Numbered from the stretch's first letter, positions 27,153 to 36,572 are shown. The stretch: DNA of 64,000 nt from Bacteroidota bacterium (GCA_022567155.1 JADFHN010000003.1:35681-99680), one strand, 5' to 3'. Program-made: numbers and translations. Notes: generated from the letters alone by a model not told the origin.

Positions 27153-27575
27153 TTACTGTGTTATCCCGTATGCCCGATATTCAGACATTTCTTTTTCAAA
27201 ACTAAGCTTTTTGTGAATTTCAGTTTGCAAAGCAATATAGCTTGATACTTTCGGAACTTCTTCAAATGAAACAGCCGTGGCCCAGTATCCTTTTTGCCAA
27301 TACAGCTTATTTTCATGATTTGTGTTAAACCAATGACTGCACTCCCCTTTTGTCCAGCCTACCACCTCTGACAATGAACGATAGGAAGGAAGTTTGATAA
27401 GAACATGAAAATGTTCCGGGGCACTATTGATAGCTACAACTTTAGTATCACGCATTTTGAAATTCCGTAGCAGCCGTTCCGTTATTTCAGTACTCAAATC
27501 GTTCGTTAATAATGGCGTCCATCCTTTGGTAGCAATAATCACATGGACAAACACATTTACAATTGAAACGCTCAC
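27153..27575 (-). CDS. REP-associated / IS200-like Y1 tyrosine transposase
   Basis: A 140-residue Y1 HUH enzyme. The HUH motif is EHFHVLIK (His55, His57), and the nucleophile is the Tyr113 of VSSYIALQTEIHKK. The WQKGYWATAVS segment is typical of the Y1_Tnp family. The length is normal and both motifs are intact. REP-like palindromes lie 224 bp upstream (27799-27908), and relatives occur at 23.8-24.1 kb and 50.3 kb. This is the arrangement of a RAYT that has spread REP sequences. No accessory TnpB is present. Confidence 0.85.
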   Translation of the reverse strand: MSVSIVNVFVHVIIATKGWTPLLTNDLSTEITERLLRNFKMRDTKVVAINSAPEHFHVLIKLPSYRSLSEVVGWTKGECSHWFNTNHENKLYWQKGYWATAVSFEEVPKVSSYIALQTEIHKKLSFEKEMSEYRAYGITQ

Positions 27576-27798
27576 GTTAGTTTTTATGTTTGGGATAGCT
27601 GAATCTGCTTAATTGAGTTAAGTTACTGTAAATTATGCAGAAATACGTAAAGACTTCATGCATAAATGTCTGTTTAATTTAATGTGGCTAAAGCCGGTTT
27701 TTGTTATGTTATATCTGTCCGTCCCGTAAACGGGACGGGGATTTGTGGATTCAGGGACTATGTGTTTCCCGAGAAAAACAGAATACCCGATATACCAC

Positions 27799-27908
27799 GT
27801 CATTACCCGATATTGCTCCGCAATTCTGGTAATGACGCTCTTTTTAAGAAGGTTGGGCGTCGCTTTCGCGATTCCTCCCGCCAGGCGGGGGGCAGGCGGG
27901 TAATGACG
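27799..27908. repeat. REP-like palindromes next to the Y1 transposase
   Basis: 27799-27838 reads GTCATTACCCGATATTGC...GGTAATGAC, a near-perfect palindrome. A second half, GGCGGGTAATGACGTC, ends at about 27910 after a CCGCC/GGCGG hairpin. They match the palindromes at 24031-24069 and 50347-50405. Confidence 0.7.
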
Positions 27909-27964
27909 TCTGATAGTCAACTGTGGTATTTAGGATACATTGTTGCAGATGGATTACAGATAAC

Positions 27965-28300
27965 TATCAATCACCTGCTTCAGCATGTGTGCGGGCACCA
28001 CACCTGACTGCCGTCATACCCCCGTTGGCCATTTTTGAAGAGAATGAGTGCAGGCACTCCCTGAATGCCGTACTTTGCCGTGACCTGCGGATTTTTATCC
28101 ACATCCACCTTGATAATCCTTGCTTTTTCACCAATATCCGACTACAATTGCTTTAGCACAGGAGCCATCATTTTACAAGGTGCGCATCAGTCGGCATAAA
28201 AGTCAACCAATACAGGTTTACTGCCAATTATCATTTCATTAAAACGGGCTAATTTTTCGTTTAGCTGCTTTGTTTCTTCTCAAGTTCTGAAATCCTTTTT
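27965..28300 (-). pseudogene. thioredoxin pseudogene with a stop at the active-site tryptophan
   Basis: Minus-strand translation gives LNEKLARFNEMIIGSKPVLV DFYAD, then TGA, then CAPCKMMAPVLKQL, TAG, SDIGEKARIIKVDVDKNP, QVTAKYGIQGVPALILFKNG. After a frame change it ends SGVVPAHMLKQVIDSYL. The TGA replaces the Trp of the WCxPC active site. Two stops and one frameshift show decay; intact genes in this window end in TGA and TAG, so recoding is not needed to explain it. Confidence 0.75.
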
Positions 28301-28431
28301 TCGATTTCCATGAGTTTATGAATAATGATAATATGCGTTTCTTTGGCATCGATACCTACCACACTCTGATCTGACACGATCCACTCAGATATTTGTTCAT
28401 ACGCTTCCCTGGGCACTAAATCATCTTTCAT
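28263..28431 (-). CDS. small ORF (about 55 codons) ahead of the thioredoxin pseudogene
   Basis: From the ATG at 28431 the frame reads MKDDLVPREAYEQISEWIVS, continuing with SVVGIDAKETHIIIIHKLME and a Glu/Lys-rich helical end. It overlaps the start of the thioredoxin remnant in another frame. I do not recognise it, and it may be part of the same decayed locus. The exact end is uncertain. Confidence 0.3.
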
Positions 28432-28757
28432 TTTATTATGTTATTTTAGAATTAACCATTTAAGTTCTATTTATAAGCAAATGTATCCTTGCTTTACTCT
28501 TTTGATTCTTTCTTTCTTCATTTATACTTTTCAACCTTTACTTGTATTTTTTTTCGCTATTGAACCTATCAATGACATAGTCATGGCTATGCCATTAAGT
28601 TGATCAGGTTTGTTTCTTTAAATTATTCAAACATTGTTGTTTTATTTATTGTTAAGTAATTGTCTCTGAAAAAATTAGTAATATTTAAGTGGTTAGTTTT
28701 ATAATATTTTAGTTGTTATCGTTATCCTTCTTATTAAAACCAGTCTTCAAATCATTA

Positions 28758-29396
28758 TCAGATAGAAATAAGCTCAATCCGGTTACGATACAGTTTGATT
28801 TTTTCCATCTTCTCCAATTGTTTTAAGAGCCTTGAAACCGCCTCGCGCGATGAGTGAAGGTCATTGGCAATTTCCTGATGTGTGATATGCAGCATTTTTT
28901 TTTCTAAAAGCCGTGCCTTATCGCCAAGGTATTTCAACAATCTTTTATCCATATTCTGAAATGCAATCAGGTCAATTGTGCGAAGAAGCTCTTCAAACCG
29001 GTCGGAATAGGTCATCATTACAAAATTTTTCCAGGATGAATATTTCTGCATCCATTCATCCACATAATTTACGGGCAGTAAAATAAGCAACGAATCTTCT
29101 TCTGCAATTGCCCTTATCTTACTTTGAGAATAACTCAGACAACAGGTAAGCGACATGGCACATGTTTTACTGTCGTCAATATAATAAAGAAAAATTTCAT
29201 TTCCTTCGGCATCTTCGCGCATCACCTTCACAGAACCTTCAGCGACCAGCGGAACAGATTTAATGTAATTTCCAATATCCAGAATGACTGTTCCTGCCGG
29301 CACTTCTTCAATCTTGCCTACCGCTTCGATCTCATCTTTAAGCTCTTGTTCGTACAAAGAAGGAAATTTTTTTTCCAGTATTTCTTTAATTTCCAT
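28758..29396 (-). CDS. Crp/Fnr-family transcriptional regulator
   Basis: A 212-residue cytoplasmic regulator. The cNMP-binding-type beta-roll spans about 25-140 (PAGTVILDIGNYIKSVPLVA, SVKVMREDAEGNEIFLYYID), with Cys residues in SKTCAMSLTCCLSYSQSK. The C-terminal HTH_Crp domain at about 150-212 carries the recognition helix HSSREAVSRLLKQLEK. The CAMSLTCCLS cysteine cluster is typical of the YeiL/FixK-like Bacteroidota clade and may sense redox state or nitrosation. It lies between the thioredoxin remnant and an MBL-rhodanese remnant, a setting suggesting control of redox or sulfur genes now lost. Confidence 0.9.
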   Translation of the reverse strand: MEIKEILEKKFPSLYEQELKDEIEAVGKIEEVPAGTVILDIGNYIKSVPLVAEGSVKVMREDAEGNEIFLYYIDDSKTCAMSLTCCLSYSQSKIRAIAEEDSLLILLPVNYVDEWMQKYSSWKNFVMMTYSDRFEELLRTIDLIAFQNMDKRLLKYLGDKARLLEKKMLHITHQEIANDLHSSREAVSRLLKQLEKMEKIKLYRNRIELISI

Positions 29397-29440
29397 GTGG
29401 TTATTAATATGGTTATACTGTTGTTTATGTGGAAATGATT

Positions 29441-29592
29441 AAATGTGTAAACGATTAAATGGGTAAATGTTATTTATTGTTCATACAGGATATTTCTTTC
29501 CAGGTCATCCTGCTCTACAAAAATTTATTTTAGCATTTTAGCATCTTAGCATTCGATTATAAATCCAATCCTCATGAATTTCGTGATAAAGC
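29441..29592. repeat. about 153 bp dispersed repeat, copy 2
   Basis: Aligns with 8048-8200 over the whole length (see that entry). This copy lies upstream of the Crp/Fnr gene start, in a gap with no gene. Confidence 0.6.
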
Positions 29593-29677
29593 CATAAATA
29601 TCAATGGTCTAAAAATAAGGAACAGCAGACTAATATATTAAGTCCGCCGCCATATTTATTTACCAGTAAGGATGTCC

Positions 29678-30175
29678 TTATAACATGGAGAGCCGTTCAA
29701 CGTGTTCTGTGACGGGTATTTTTGTTTCAATAATACTTTCAAACCCTTCGGTAATGTCAATCAGGTCATAAAATCCGCGGGTTCTCATAATGGTATTAAA
29801 TATGAGTGACCTGTATCCTTCCAGGCAATGCACGTAACAGGTTTTTGTTTTGCCCACTATATCCATGTCCCTGTGGTTATTAATGAAATCAAGCGGGGCG
29901 TTAATGGCGCCAACTACATGCACGGTATCATACTCACTTGCCTTTCTTATATCAAGTATGTTAAGTGATGTGTCAGAGGAGGCGTACAGGCTGGCGAAAT
30001 TTTCAACGCTCAGTTGCTTAACTGCATCAGCAGATTTCCCTGCGTCAACTTAAGATTTGAAACCACTTTTAAGTAACCAAGAGCGTTGTCGTAACCAATC
30101 CTTGCCAGCCTGATAACCACCTCTTTTTCTCTACTTTCGTCTGCCACAAATACGATGAGCGCTTTCAGGTTGTTT
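29678..30175 (-). pseudogene. C-terminal remnant of an MBL-fold / rhodanese protein
   Basis: From about 30175 the minus strand reads LKALIVFVADESREKEVVIR, LARIGYDNALGYLK. After a frame slip and a stop near 30056 it continues VDAGKSADAVKQLSVENFAS, NILDIRKASEYDTVHVVGAI and VHCLEGYRSLI. This is the end of the beta-lactamase-fold domain plus the rhodanese domain of persulfide-dioxygenase-like proteins. The residue where rhodanese has its active-site loop is CLEGYRS, with Cys present. The whole N-terminal metallo domain is absent. Confidence 0.65.
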
Positions 30176-30330
30176 CTGCACTTATGCAAATGTAGGCTGG
30201 CGCTTTTATCCTGTCTGTAACTTTAATCACAATGAAAAGTGACTTTTATCAGCAATGTTGTCGCCGGTAGCCATATATCGTTTGCCAGCTTCAGTGTACC
30301 CACTAACCGATAATTAACCATCTGACTCGC

Positions 30331-30362
30331 TTGCATCTCTCATCCCGCAACACCTACCTTTA
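30331..30362 (+). promoter_or_regulatory. promoter of the class III aminotransferase
   Basis: TTG at 30331-30333 and TACCTTTA at 30355-30362, spaced by 21 bp, fit the Bacteroidota -33 TTG / -7 TAnnTTTG pattern with one mismatch. The predicted start lies about 7 bp downstream, just ahead of the ATG at 30382. Confidence 0.5.
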
Positions 30363-30381
30363 CATTTATAATTGCTGCAGA

Positions 30382-31593
30382 ATGACTTCCCGTGATGTAT
30401 TTCTGAAATATTTGGCCCAGACTTCTACTGATCCGCTGCTGATAGAAGTGGAGAAGGCAGACGGAATTTATATTTATAGTCCGGACGGAAAAAAATATAT
30501 GGACCTGATATCAGGAATTGCTGTGACCAACGCAGGCCACCGGCATCCGAAAGTAATAAAAGCCATCAAAGACCAGGTTGACAGGTATCTTCATGTAATG
30601 GCTTACGGAGAATTTATTCAGGAACCGGTGAACAGGCTTGCAGTAAACATAACTTCGCACCTGCCCGACAAACTTAATTCGGTATATTTTGTAAACTCCG
30701 GTACCGAGGCCAATGAAGGAGCAGTAAAGCTGGCAAAACGGCATACCGGCAGAACAGAGATAGTGTCATTTTACAACTCTTACCATGGTAACACACATGG
30801 AAGTCTCAGTTTTACAGGAAATGAAGAAAAAAAGTATGCTTTCCGTCCGCTTATGCCGGATATCCGCTTTATACATTTTAATCAGGATAATGAGCTTTCA
30901 GAGATATCACGGAAGACCGCGTGTGTAATCGTTGAACCCGTCCAGGGTGATGCAGGTGTGATACTTCCTGCGAATGATTTTCTTAAAAAACTAAGAAAGC
31001 GATGTGACGATACCGGGACGCTTCTGATCTTCGACGAAGTTCAGACGGGCTTTGGCCGTACCGGAAAATTATTTGCATTCGAACATTTCGGTGCTATTCC
31101 AGATATTATCACGCTGGCAAAAGGACTGGGTGGCGGACTGCCGCTTGGCGCTTTTATATCCGGTTATGAAATCATGCAAAAACTCTCACATAACCCGAAG
31201 CTGGGACATATTACTACTTTTGGCGGCAATCCGGTATGTTGTGCAGCCGGAAATGCGGTGTTGGAAGTTCTTACCGAACCGGATATCCTTGATAAGATAG
31301 TAGCAAAAGGTGAGTTATTCAAAAAGTTGTTGCAGCATGATCAGGTGGTTGAAATCAGGCAGATTGGTTTAATGATGGCCGTAGAATTCGAATCAGCAGA
31401 AATCGTGCAAAGAATTGTACATGGATGTATTGAAAAGGGGATAATTACCTTTTATTTTTTATCAAACCACAAGAGTTTGCGGATTGCTCCTCCCCTGACA
31501 ATTTCGTTTGATGAGATCAAAACGGCCTGTAGTATTATTCAGGAAGTTTTTGATAAATACGTAAAAAAGTTTCACACAAAATCAAGTTACTAA
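30382..31593 (+). CDS. class III PLP-dependent aminotransferase (acetylornithine / 4-aminobutyrate type)
   Basis: About 403 residues from the ATG at 30382, chosen because the longer frame starts inside the promoter. YFVNSGTEANEGAVKLAK is the PLP phosphate site, and VIVEPVQGDAGV and LIFDEVQTGFGRTG carry the ring-binding Asp. TLAKGLGGGLPLGA holds the Schiff-base Lys. All catalytic motifs are present. The family includes ArgD, GabT and many omega-transaminases, and the substrate is not certain here. No arginine or GABA genes are adjacent. It is monocistronic and converges with the cyclase operon. Confidence 0.88.
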   Translation: MTSRDVFLKYLAQTSTDPLLIEVEKADGIYIYSPDGKKYMDLISGIAVTNAGHRHPKVIKAIKDQVDRYLHVMAYGEFIQEPVNRLAVNITSHLPDKLNSVYFVNSGTEANEGAVKLAKRHTGRTEIVSFYNSYHGNTHGSLSFTGNEEKKYAFRPLMPDIRFIHFNQDNELSEISRKTACVIVEPVQGDAGVILPANDFLKKLRKRCDDTGTLLIFDEVQTGFGRTGKLFAFEHFGAIPDIITLAKGLGGGLPLGAFISGYEIMQKLSHNPKLGHITTFGGNPVCCAAGNAVLEVLTEPDILDKIVAKGELFKKLLQHDQVVEIRQIGLMMAVEFESAEIVQRIVHGCIEKGIITFYFLSNHKSLRIAPPLTISFDEIKTACSIIQEVFDKYVKKFHTKSSY

Positions 31594-31630
31594 ATATCAG
31601 TGATTTAGAAGTAAAAAAGCAACATGAAAA

Positions 31631-32953
31631 TTAAGAATTAATCTTATCAAGTACCTGGAAAACACTAACATCTTCGCTTTTCCCTTTTACTTTAATCGGC
31701 TCCCAGGCTTTAGTATTTACTAAATGCTTGGTCTTATCAAAGATAGACTCACTAATTAAAATGCTGTTAGGGTGGCTTGTTGTTAAGGATTCAATTCTCT
31801 TTGCTGTATTGACGGTATCACCAGTTACCGAATACTCGATTTTATCCTCCGATCCTAAATTTCCAGCTATAACCGGCCCATAATTTAGTCCGATTCCAAC
31901 ATTGATTTCTGTTCCCAGTCTCCTTTTTAAATCAAGATTCAGGATTTCTAACTGTTCAATCATTCCCATGGCGCAATACACGGCTTTTTCTTCACTCTTT
32001 GTTATTGGAAGGGGAGCCCCGAATGTAACAAAGATCTCATCTCCAACATATTGATTTACTACCCCATCCCATTTTTTGATTACTTCATTCATATGTGAAT
32101 AATAGGAATTAAGTAATGCTACAACTTCGTTAGGTGATATTCTCTCACTCAATGGGGTAAAATCCCTTATGTCACAAAACATAACCGCAATATCGATTTG
32201 TTCACCTTCGAATATTGATTCGGTTTTTCCACTAAGGGCTTTTTGCACAACAGGCTCAGGAACATATTTCATAAAGAGATTAAGTGTCTTTTGCTGCTCT
32301 TTATTGAGATCGGATAATTTAGTATTAATTTCCTGCACTTCCCTGAATCTTTGCTGTTCAGCTTCGAAAAGCTTTGAATTTTGAATGGCAATTGCTGTCT
32401 GACTAGCAAGTAATGAGATCAATTCTTCATCCTCTTCCTTAAAAATGTTGAGCTCTGTACTCTCAACAGAAAGAACTCCTACCAGTTCCTTCTGGACCAA
32501 AAGAGGAATTGCTACCTGGCTCATAGGATTGGGTAAACCGGGAAGTTTTATAATAATTTCATTTTCGGGATGATCGGTGATATCTCTTCCTCCACTCATA
32601 TATCTAAGTTGGGTGGTGATATTTCCAAGCCGCAGCATTTGTTTCTTTTTCGCAACCATGCCTACAATTCCTTTCCCCACTTCTACTTTAGCTCCGATTC
32701 CCTGATCGGTATAACCATAACTTGCAAATACTTTCAAAAATCGATCTTGTGTTTCGGAAAGTAATATCATTGAATGCCTAAAAGAGAAATATTTGTCGAG
32801 TAACTCCAATAAGTTGTTTAGTGTAAGATTGAGGTCGAGAGAACTACTTATTCGTACAGAAACTTCCTTTAGAATTTCAATTTCCTTCTTTTTACGCGCT
32901 AGTTTTTGCTGAATTTGATCAATTGATGGCTGGACATTTAAATCTTTATCCAT
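31631..32953 (-). CDS. GAF-domain class III adenylate cyclase
   Basis: A 440-residue soluble protein. A short coiled coil leads into a GAF domain (about 35-195), a signalling helix (195-230), and a class III cyclase domain (about 252-420). Metal-binding Asp261 (FCDIRDFT) and Asp305 (QYVGDEIFV), adenine-type Lys371 (DKIEYS), Thr380 (TGDTVN) and the transition-state Asn382/Arg386 are all present. The Lys/Thr pair fits class IIIb adenylate cyclases. It is the third gene of a tight minus-strand operon with two PNPOx-like proteins, 16 bp apart, which suggests a sensor-output unit for a flavin- or redox-related signal. Confidence 0.88.
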   Translation of the reverse strand: MDKDLNVQPSIDQIQQKLARKKKEIEILKEVSVRISSSLDLNLTLNNLLELLDKYFSFRHSMILLSETQDRFLKVFASYGYTDQGIGAKVEVGKGIVGMVAKKKQMLRLGNITTQLRYMSGGRDITDHPENEIIIKLPGLPNPMSQVAIPLLVQKELVGVLSVESTELNIFKEEDEELISLLASQTAIAIQNSKLFEAEQQRFREVQEINTKLSDLNKEQQKTLNLFMKYVPEPVVQKALSGKTESIFEGEQIDIAVMFCDIRDFTPLSERISPNEVVALLNSYYSHMNEVIKKWDGVVNQYVGDEIFVTFGAPLPITKSEEKAVYCAMGMIEQLEILNLDLKRRLGTEINVGIGLNYGPVIAGNLGSEDKIEYSVTGDTVNTAKRIESLTTSHPNSILISESIFDKTKHLVNTKAWEPIKVKGKSEDVSVFQVLDKINS

Positions 32954-32969
32954 AGGTATTAAAGATTTT

Positions 32970-33362
32970 TCAGGCTATTTGTTGTACTGCTATTATTTTA
33001 AAAACCTCGGCATATTTTAATTTAAAGACATCTTCCATACCAGTCATTGAAGCGATGGCCTCAAGCTGTAAACTCATTTGATCATAGAGTTCTCCTTCAT
33101 TTTCGGAATGCGAATACTGTAAATCTAGCTTCCACATGCTAAAGTCCTCAGGGCTTACAATATTTACACTCGCTTTAGGATTTTCGCGAATATTTCTAAT
33201 CGACTTATTGAAGAATTGATGTGAAAGCGCTACATGTTCTTCGTCAACATAATAAACCTGCGAAATATACGTGGCATTAGGAATTCCATCTTTGGAGCAT
33301 GTTACTATGCACGAAGGTACAATACCCTGTAGAGCGGGCTTCATTTCTTCTTTGATCATCAT
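32970..33362 (-). CDS. pyridoxamine 5'-phosphate oxidase-like flavin-binding protein (second of pair)
   Basis: A 130-residue split-barrel protein. GIVPSCIVTCSKDGIPNATY is the canonical first two strands of the PNPOx-like fold. EEHVALSHQFFNKSIRNIRE and PKASVNIV complete the FMN-binding barrel pattern. Such proteins bind FMN, F420 or heme; no catalytic role can be assigned. It starts 8 bp after the preceding PNPOx gene and is followed 16 bp later by the GAF cyclase, so the three products probably work together. Confidence 0.85.
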   Translation of the reverse strand: MMIKEEMKPALQGIVPSCIVTCSKDGIPNATYISQVYYVDEEHVALSHQFFNKSIRNIRENPKASVNIVSPEDFSMWKLDLQYSHSENEGELYDQMSLQLEAIASMTGMEDVFKLKYAEVFKIIAVQQIA

Positions 33363-33370
33363 AGTAATAA

Positions 33371-33838
33371 TTATTTACTGATGCTTTTCCCGGCTCCAAC
33401 TTTTGGAGTCTGTTCAAAGATTTCCTCAACCTTCATCTCGATAGCCATGCTGGGCTGAGATGGCCATTTATAAATTATCCCATCACGAATACCAAGTATG
33501 TTTAAGGCATCATTAAAACCTTTTAAATATCTTTCAATATTACCTTGATCAATTTCATTAGAATCTCTGTAGGTAATACATTTTCCTTTAAATTGATAAC
33601 ATTCATAACTTAACGGGCTTGCCAATGTTATTGAGATTAATTTATTATTATCAATATTTTCTATGGCTTTGACTGAAGTATCTTTAGCTGTATAAAAAGT
33701 TATGATACCATCTTCATTTACACTTGCTCCCAGCACCCGGGTATATTCTGGGGTCAAATCTTTGTCCCTGGTACCCATAGATATCCCTTGAGAACCTTCG
33801 ATAAAGACCTTTAAATCAGGCGTAATTAATGATTGCAT
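33371..33838 (-). CDS. pyridoxamine 5'-phosphate oxidase-like protein (first of pair)
   Basis: A 155-residue protein of the same split-barrel superfamily. The first strands are LKVFIEGSQGISMGTRDKDL; RVLGASVNEDGIITFYTAKD and NIDNNKLISITLASPLSYEC follow. It differs clearly from its neighbour, so this is an old pair or a heteromer. It is the first gene of the operon; the 790 bp upstream (33839-34625) hold no gene that I can support. Cofactor and reaction unknown. Confidence 0.8.
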   Translation of the reverse strand: MQSLITPDLKVFIEGSQGISMGTRDKDLTPEYTRVLGASVNEDGIITFYTAKDTSVKAIENIDNNKLISITLASPLSYECYQFKGKCITYRDSNEIDQGNIERYLKGFNDALNILGIRDGIIYKWPSQPSMAIEMKVEEIFEQTPKVGAGKSISK

Positions 33839-34625
33839 TTCTTATTACAAAATTCAATAATTCAATAATTTACAATTAAATTTAACAAATGATGCATAAT
33901 ATAACAATATTATGATATACACTAATAGTAAATTATTTAGCTTAATCCAGTTTCATATCCAAGCTTTCGACATGTCCATTTTTATTAAACAGGGAAAGCA
34001 AATACCCAATTGTTCTTAAATGATTAGAGGATTTCGAGCAGTATTATACATTACATGAGGGCAGCAATAGATGCTCAAATTGAAGTTGATCTTATTCAAG
34101 CGGAGTATCCTCTATATTAGCCCATTCACAATTGTCCATCCCCTGTTGATGCCAACCCTGTCTAAGATAGTTTGCATCTCCTCTGCAGAGCGGACAACAG
34201 CAGCGCAAGCAGGTGCAGGTAGGAAAGCTATGTATAATCACCTCTAAAATACTAACTTATGATCTTGACTCTGGTCCAAAGGCCATTATCCTCAATAACA
34301 TAAATGATATTGTGGATTACTAATACCCGGTTCAAGTCGCACAGTAAAATGAAATTATAAAAATATGTTTTAGTTTCTGGCTTAACTCGGAAATTTCACT
34401 TGAATTTTCCGTTCGAAGGGCCGACTAATTGTAAAATACTGATAATCAGCTAATTGGAGTTTAGGAAAGATTATTATAAAAAAATGCAATACTCAAAAAT
34501 GAGTATCCTAAATTTTACAATAGTCGGGGTTAACCCTTTCAATTATCGATTCCATCAAGGCTGTACGGGTTTTATATTAATTTATTACTTCAAAAAAATA
34601 CCAGAAATAATACCAATTTGAAAAA
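33839..34625. other. gene-free stretch between the PNPOx operon and aconitase
   Basis: AT-rich. A minus-strand fragment near 34150-34230 reads AAVVRSAEEMQTILDRVGIN without a start or continuation. I do not recognise it. No repeat, RNA or intact frame was seen. Confidence 0.4.
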
Positions 34626-36572
34626 TTACTTTTGTTTTACATAGTTAATTACTCCACCTTTTAAGATGATTTCAACTTGTCTTTCACTAATATTATACGT
34701 AAATGGAATCCTAATATCTTTTCCAACTACGGTAGCTGTTACCGAATCTCTGTTTTTAATGGCTGATCTCAGGCCTTCTATCCGTAAAACATCGCCTTGT
34801 TCTAGTTTGTCCCAGTCAGTTGCATTTTTAAATTCGAATGGGATCATGCCAAAATTGATTAAATTTTGCCAGCCAATACGAGCATAGGATTTGGCAATAG
34901 CAAGCTTTTGTCCAAGATACCTGGGAGCCAATGCTGCATGTTCTCTGCTTGAACCTTGGGCGTAATTTTCACCTGCTATTACACAAAAACCCTTATAATT
35001 TTTTTGATTTTGGACGGCTCGATCATAGAAACTTTGATCAATTGCATAATAAGCATATTTGCTTATCTCCGGAATATTTGAACGTAAAGGCAGTACATCG
35101 GTACCGGCTTTCAGTATTCCATCTGTTGAAATGTCGTCCCCCATTTTCAATAGGATTGGAATTTCCAATTCATCAGAAAGCTCTTCAAAATCGGGAAGTG
35201 TTTTTATGTTCGGTCCTTTGATCAATTCAGTAGATGCCCCATTTGGAGCAATTAACATCTGCTTACTTATCTTAATTTGGGCTGGTTCTTCCCATTTTGG
35301 ATAAGTAATTTTCAATAAAGTTTCGAGTTCCCTAGGATCAGTAATTTTTCCCGTTAACGCAGAAGCTGTAGCAGTTTCCGGGCTACATAGGTATACCTGG
35401 TCATCAAGTGTACCAGAACGTCCTGGAAAATTACGCGGCATAGTTCTAAGACTGATCGTATTGGTAGCAGGTGCTTGCCCCATACCAATGCATCCCATAC
35501 AACCGGATTGATGAAGTCGTGCACCAGCAGAGATCAAATGTCCGAGAGCACGCATTTCCATCAAATTTTCCAACACCTGGCGGGAAGAGGGATTGACATC
35601 GAAAGAAAGATTTGGAGAAACAACCTTTCCTTTTACAATTTGAGATGCAATCCAAAAATCACGCTGACCCGGATTTGCAGAAGAGCCAATAACAACTTGT
35701 CCCACTTTTAACCCGCTCACTTCTTTTACCGGCACAACTTTACCCGGGCTGCTGGGAAGTGCAATTAAAGGTTCCAACTCAGATAAATCAATTTCTATTT
35801 GATGATCATAGAATGCTCCTTCATCGGCTTCCAATTTTATCCACTGATCTTCACGTCCTTCTTGCCGGAGAAATTCACGGGTGATTTCATCGGAGGGAAA
35901 TACGGAAGTAGTAGCGCCTAACTCTGTACCCATATTAGTGATAACATGACGATCCCAGGCACTCAGAATTTTCAAACCGGGACCATAATATTCCAGGATA
36001 TATCCACGTCCTCCAGTTACATCATACCTACGTAGCATTTCTAAGATCACATCTTTAGCACTTACCCAGTCAGGTAGCTTTCCGGTAAGTTTGATGCCCA
36101 TAATTTTTGGCATTTTAACAAAATAAGGCTCACCTGCAGAAGCGAGAGCTACATCAAGCCCCCCCGTACCCATGGCAAGCATTCCGATACCGCCTCCTGC
36201 AGGAGTATGACTGTCTGAGCCCAACAGTGTTTTGCCTGGCTTACCAAAGCGTTCCATGTGTACTACATGGCTAATGCCGTTTCCTGACCTGCTGAACCAG
36301 TATCCAAAGCGTGCTGCAGCTGACTGCAGAAAAATATGGTCATCCATATTCTTATAATCCGTTTGAAGCAGGTTGTGATCTACATACTGTACTGCGATTT
36401 CTGGTTTGATTTTATTTAAATTAAATGCTTCCAATTCCAGCATTACTAAAGTGCCAGTGGCATCTTGCAATAATACCTGATCAATTTTCAACCCGATTTC
36501 GGTTCCGGGCTTCATCTCACCGGAAACAAGATGAGAGCTGATCAATTTTTGACTTACGTTCTGTATTTTCAT
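34626..36572 (-). CDS. aconitate hydratase, short single-chain type
   Basis: About 648 residues from the ATG at 36572; the longer frame adds 26 unrelated residues. The substrate motif GSDSHTP lies at 118-124. The CxxC pair of the 4Fe-4S site is in SGCMGCIGMGQAPAT (Cys358, Cys361), and a swivel domain holds YAQGSSREHAALAPRYLG. The position of the first cluster cysteine, normally G-S-C-T-N, reads GSSANPG (about 296-302). It is shorter than AcnA (about 890) and close in size to the Aquifex-type or homoaconitase-like branch. It should interconvert citrate and isocitrate in the cytoplasm, provided the cluster forms. It is monocistronic. Confidence 0.85.
   Translation of the reverse strand: MKIQNVSQKLISSHLVSGEMKPGTEIGLKIDQVLLQDATGTLVMLELEAFNLNKIKPEIAVQYVDHNLLQTDYKNMDDHIFLQSAAARFGYWFSRSGNGISHVVHMERFGKPGKTLLGSDSHTPAGGGIGMLAMGTGGLDVALASAGEPYFVKMPKIMGIKLTGKLPDWVSAKDVILEMLRRYDVTGGRGYILEYYGPGLKILSAWDRHVITNMGTELGATTSVFPSDEITREFLRQEGREDQWIKLEADEGAFYDHQIEIDLSELEPLIALPSSPGKVVPVKEVSGLKVGQVVIGSSANPGQRDFWIASQIVKGKVVSPNLSFDVNPSSRQVLENLMEMRALGHLISAGARLHQSGCMGCIGMGQAPATNTISLRTMPRNFPGRSGTLDDQVYLCSPETATASALTGKITDPRELETLLKITYPKWEEPAQIKISKQMLIAPNGASTELIKGPNIKTLPDFEELSDELEIPILLKMGDDISTDGILKAGTDVLPLRSNIPEISKYAYYAIDQSFYDRAVQNQKNYKGFCVIAGENYAQGSSREHAALAPRYLGQKLAIAKSYARIGWQNLINFGMIPFEFKNATDWDKLEQGDVLRIEGLRSAIKNRDSVTATVVGKDIRIPFTYNISERQVEIILKGGVINYVKQK

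Noticed and set aside
28170..28300. Use of TGA as tryptophan (altered genetic code)
   Set aside because: TAG and a frameshift interrupt the same gene, and intact genes in the window stop at TGA.
30331..30381. Upstream start for the class III aminotransferase
   Set aside because: The in-frame ATG lies within the TTG / TACCTTTA promoter, and the extra residues match nothing in the family.
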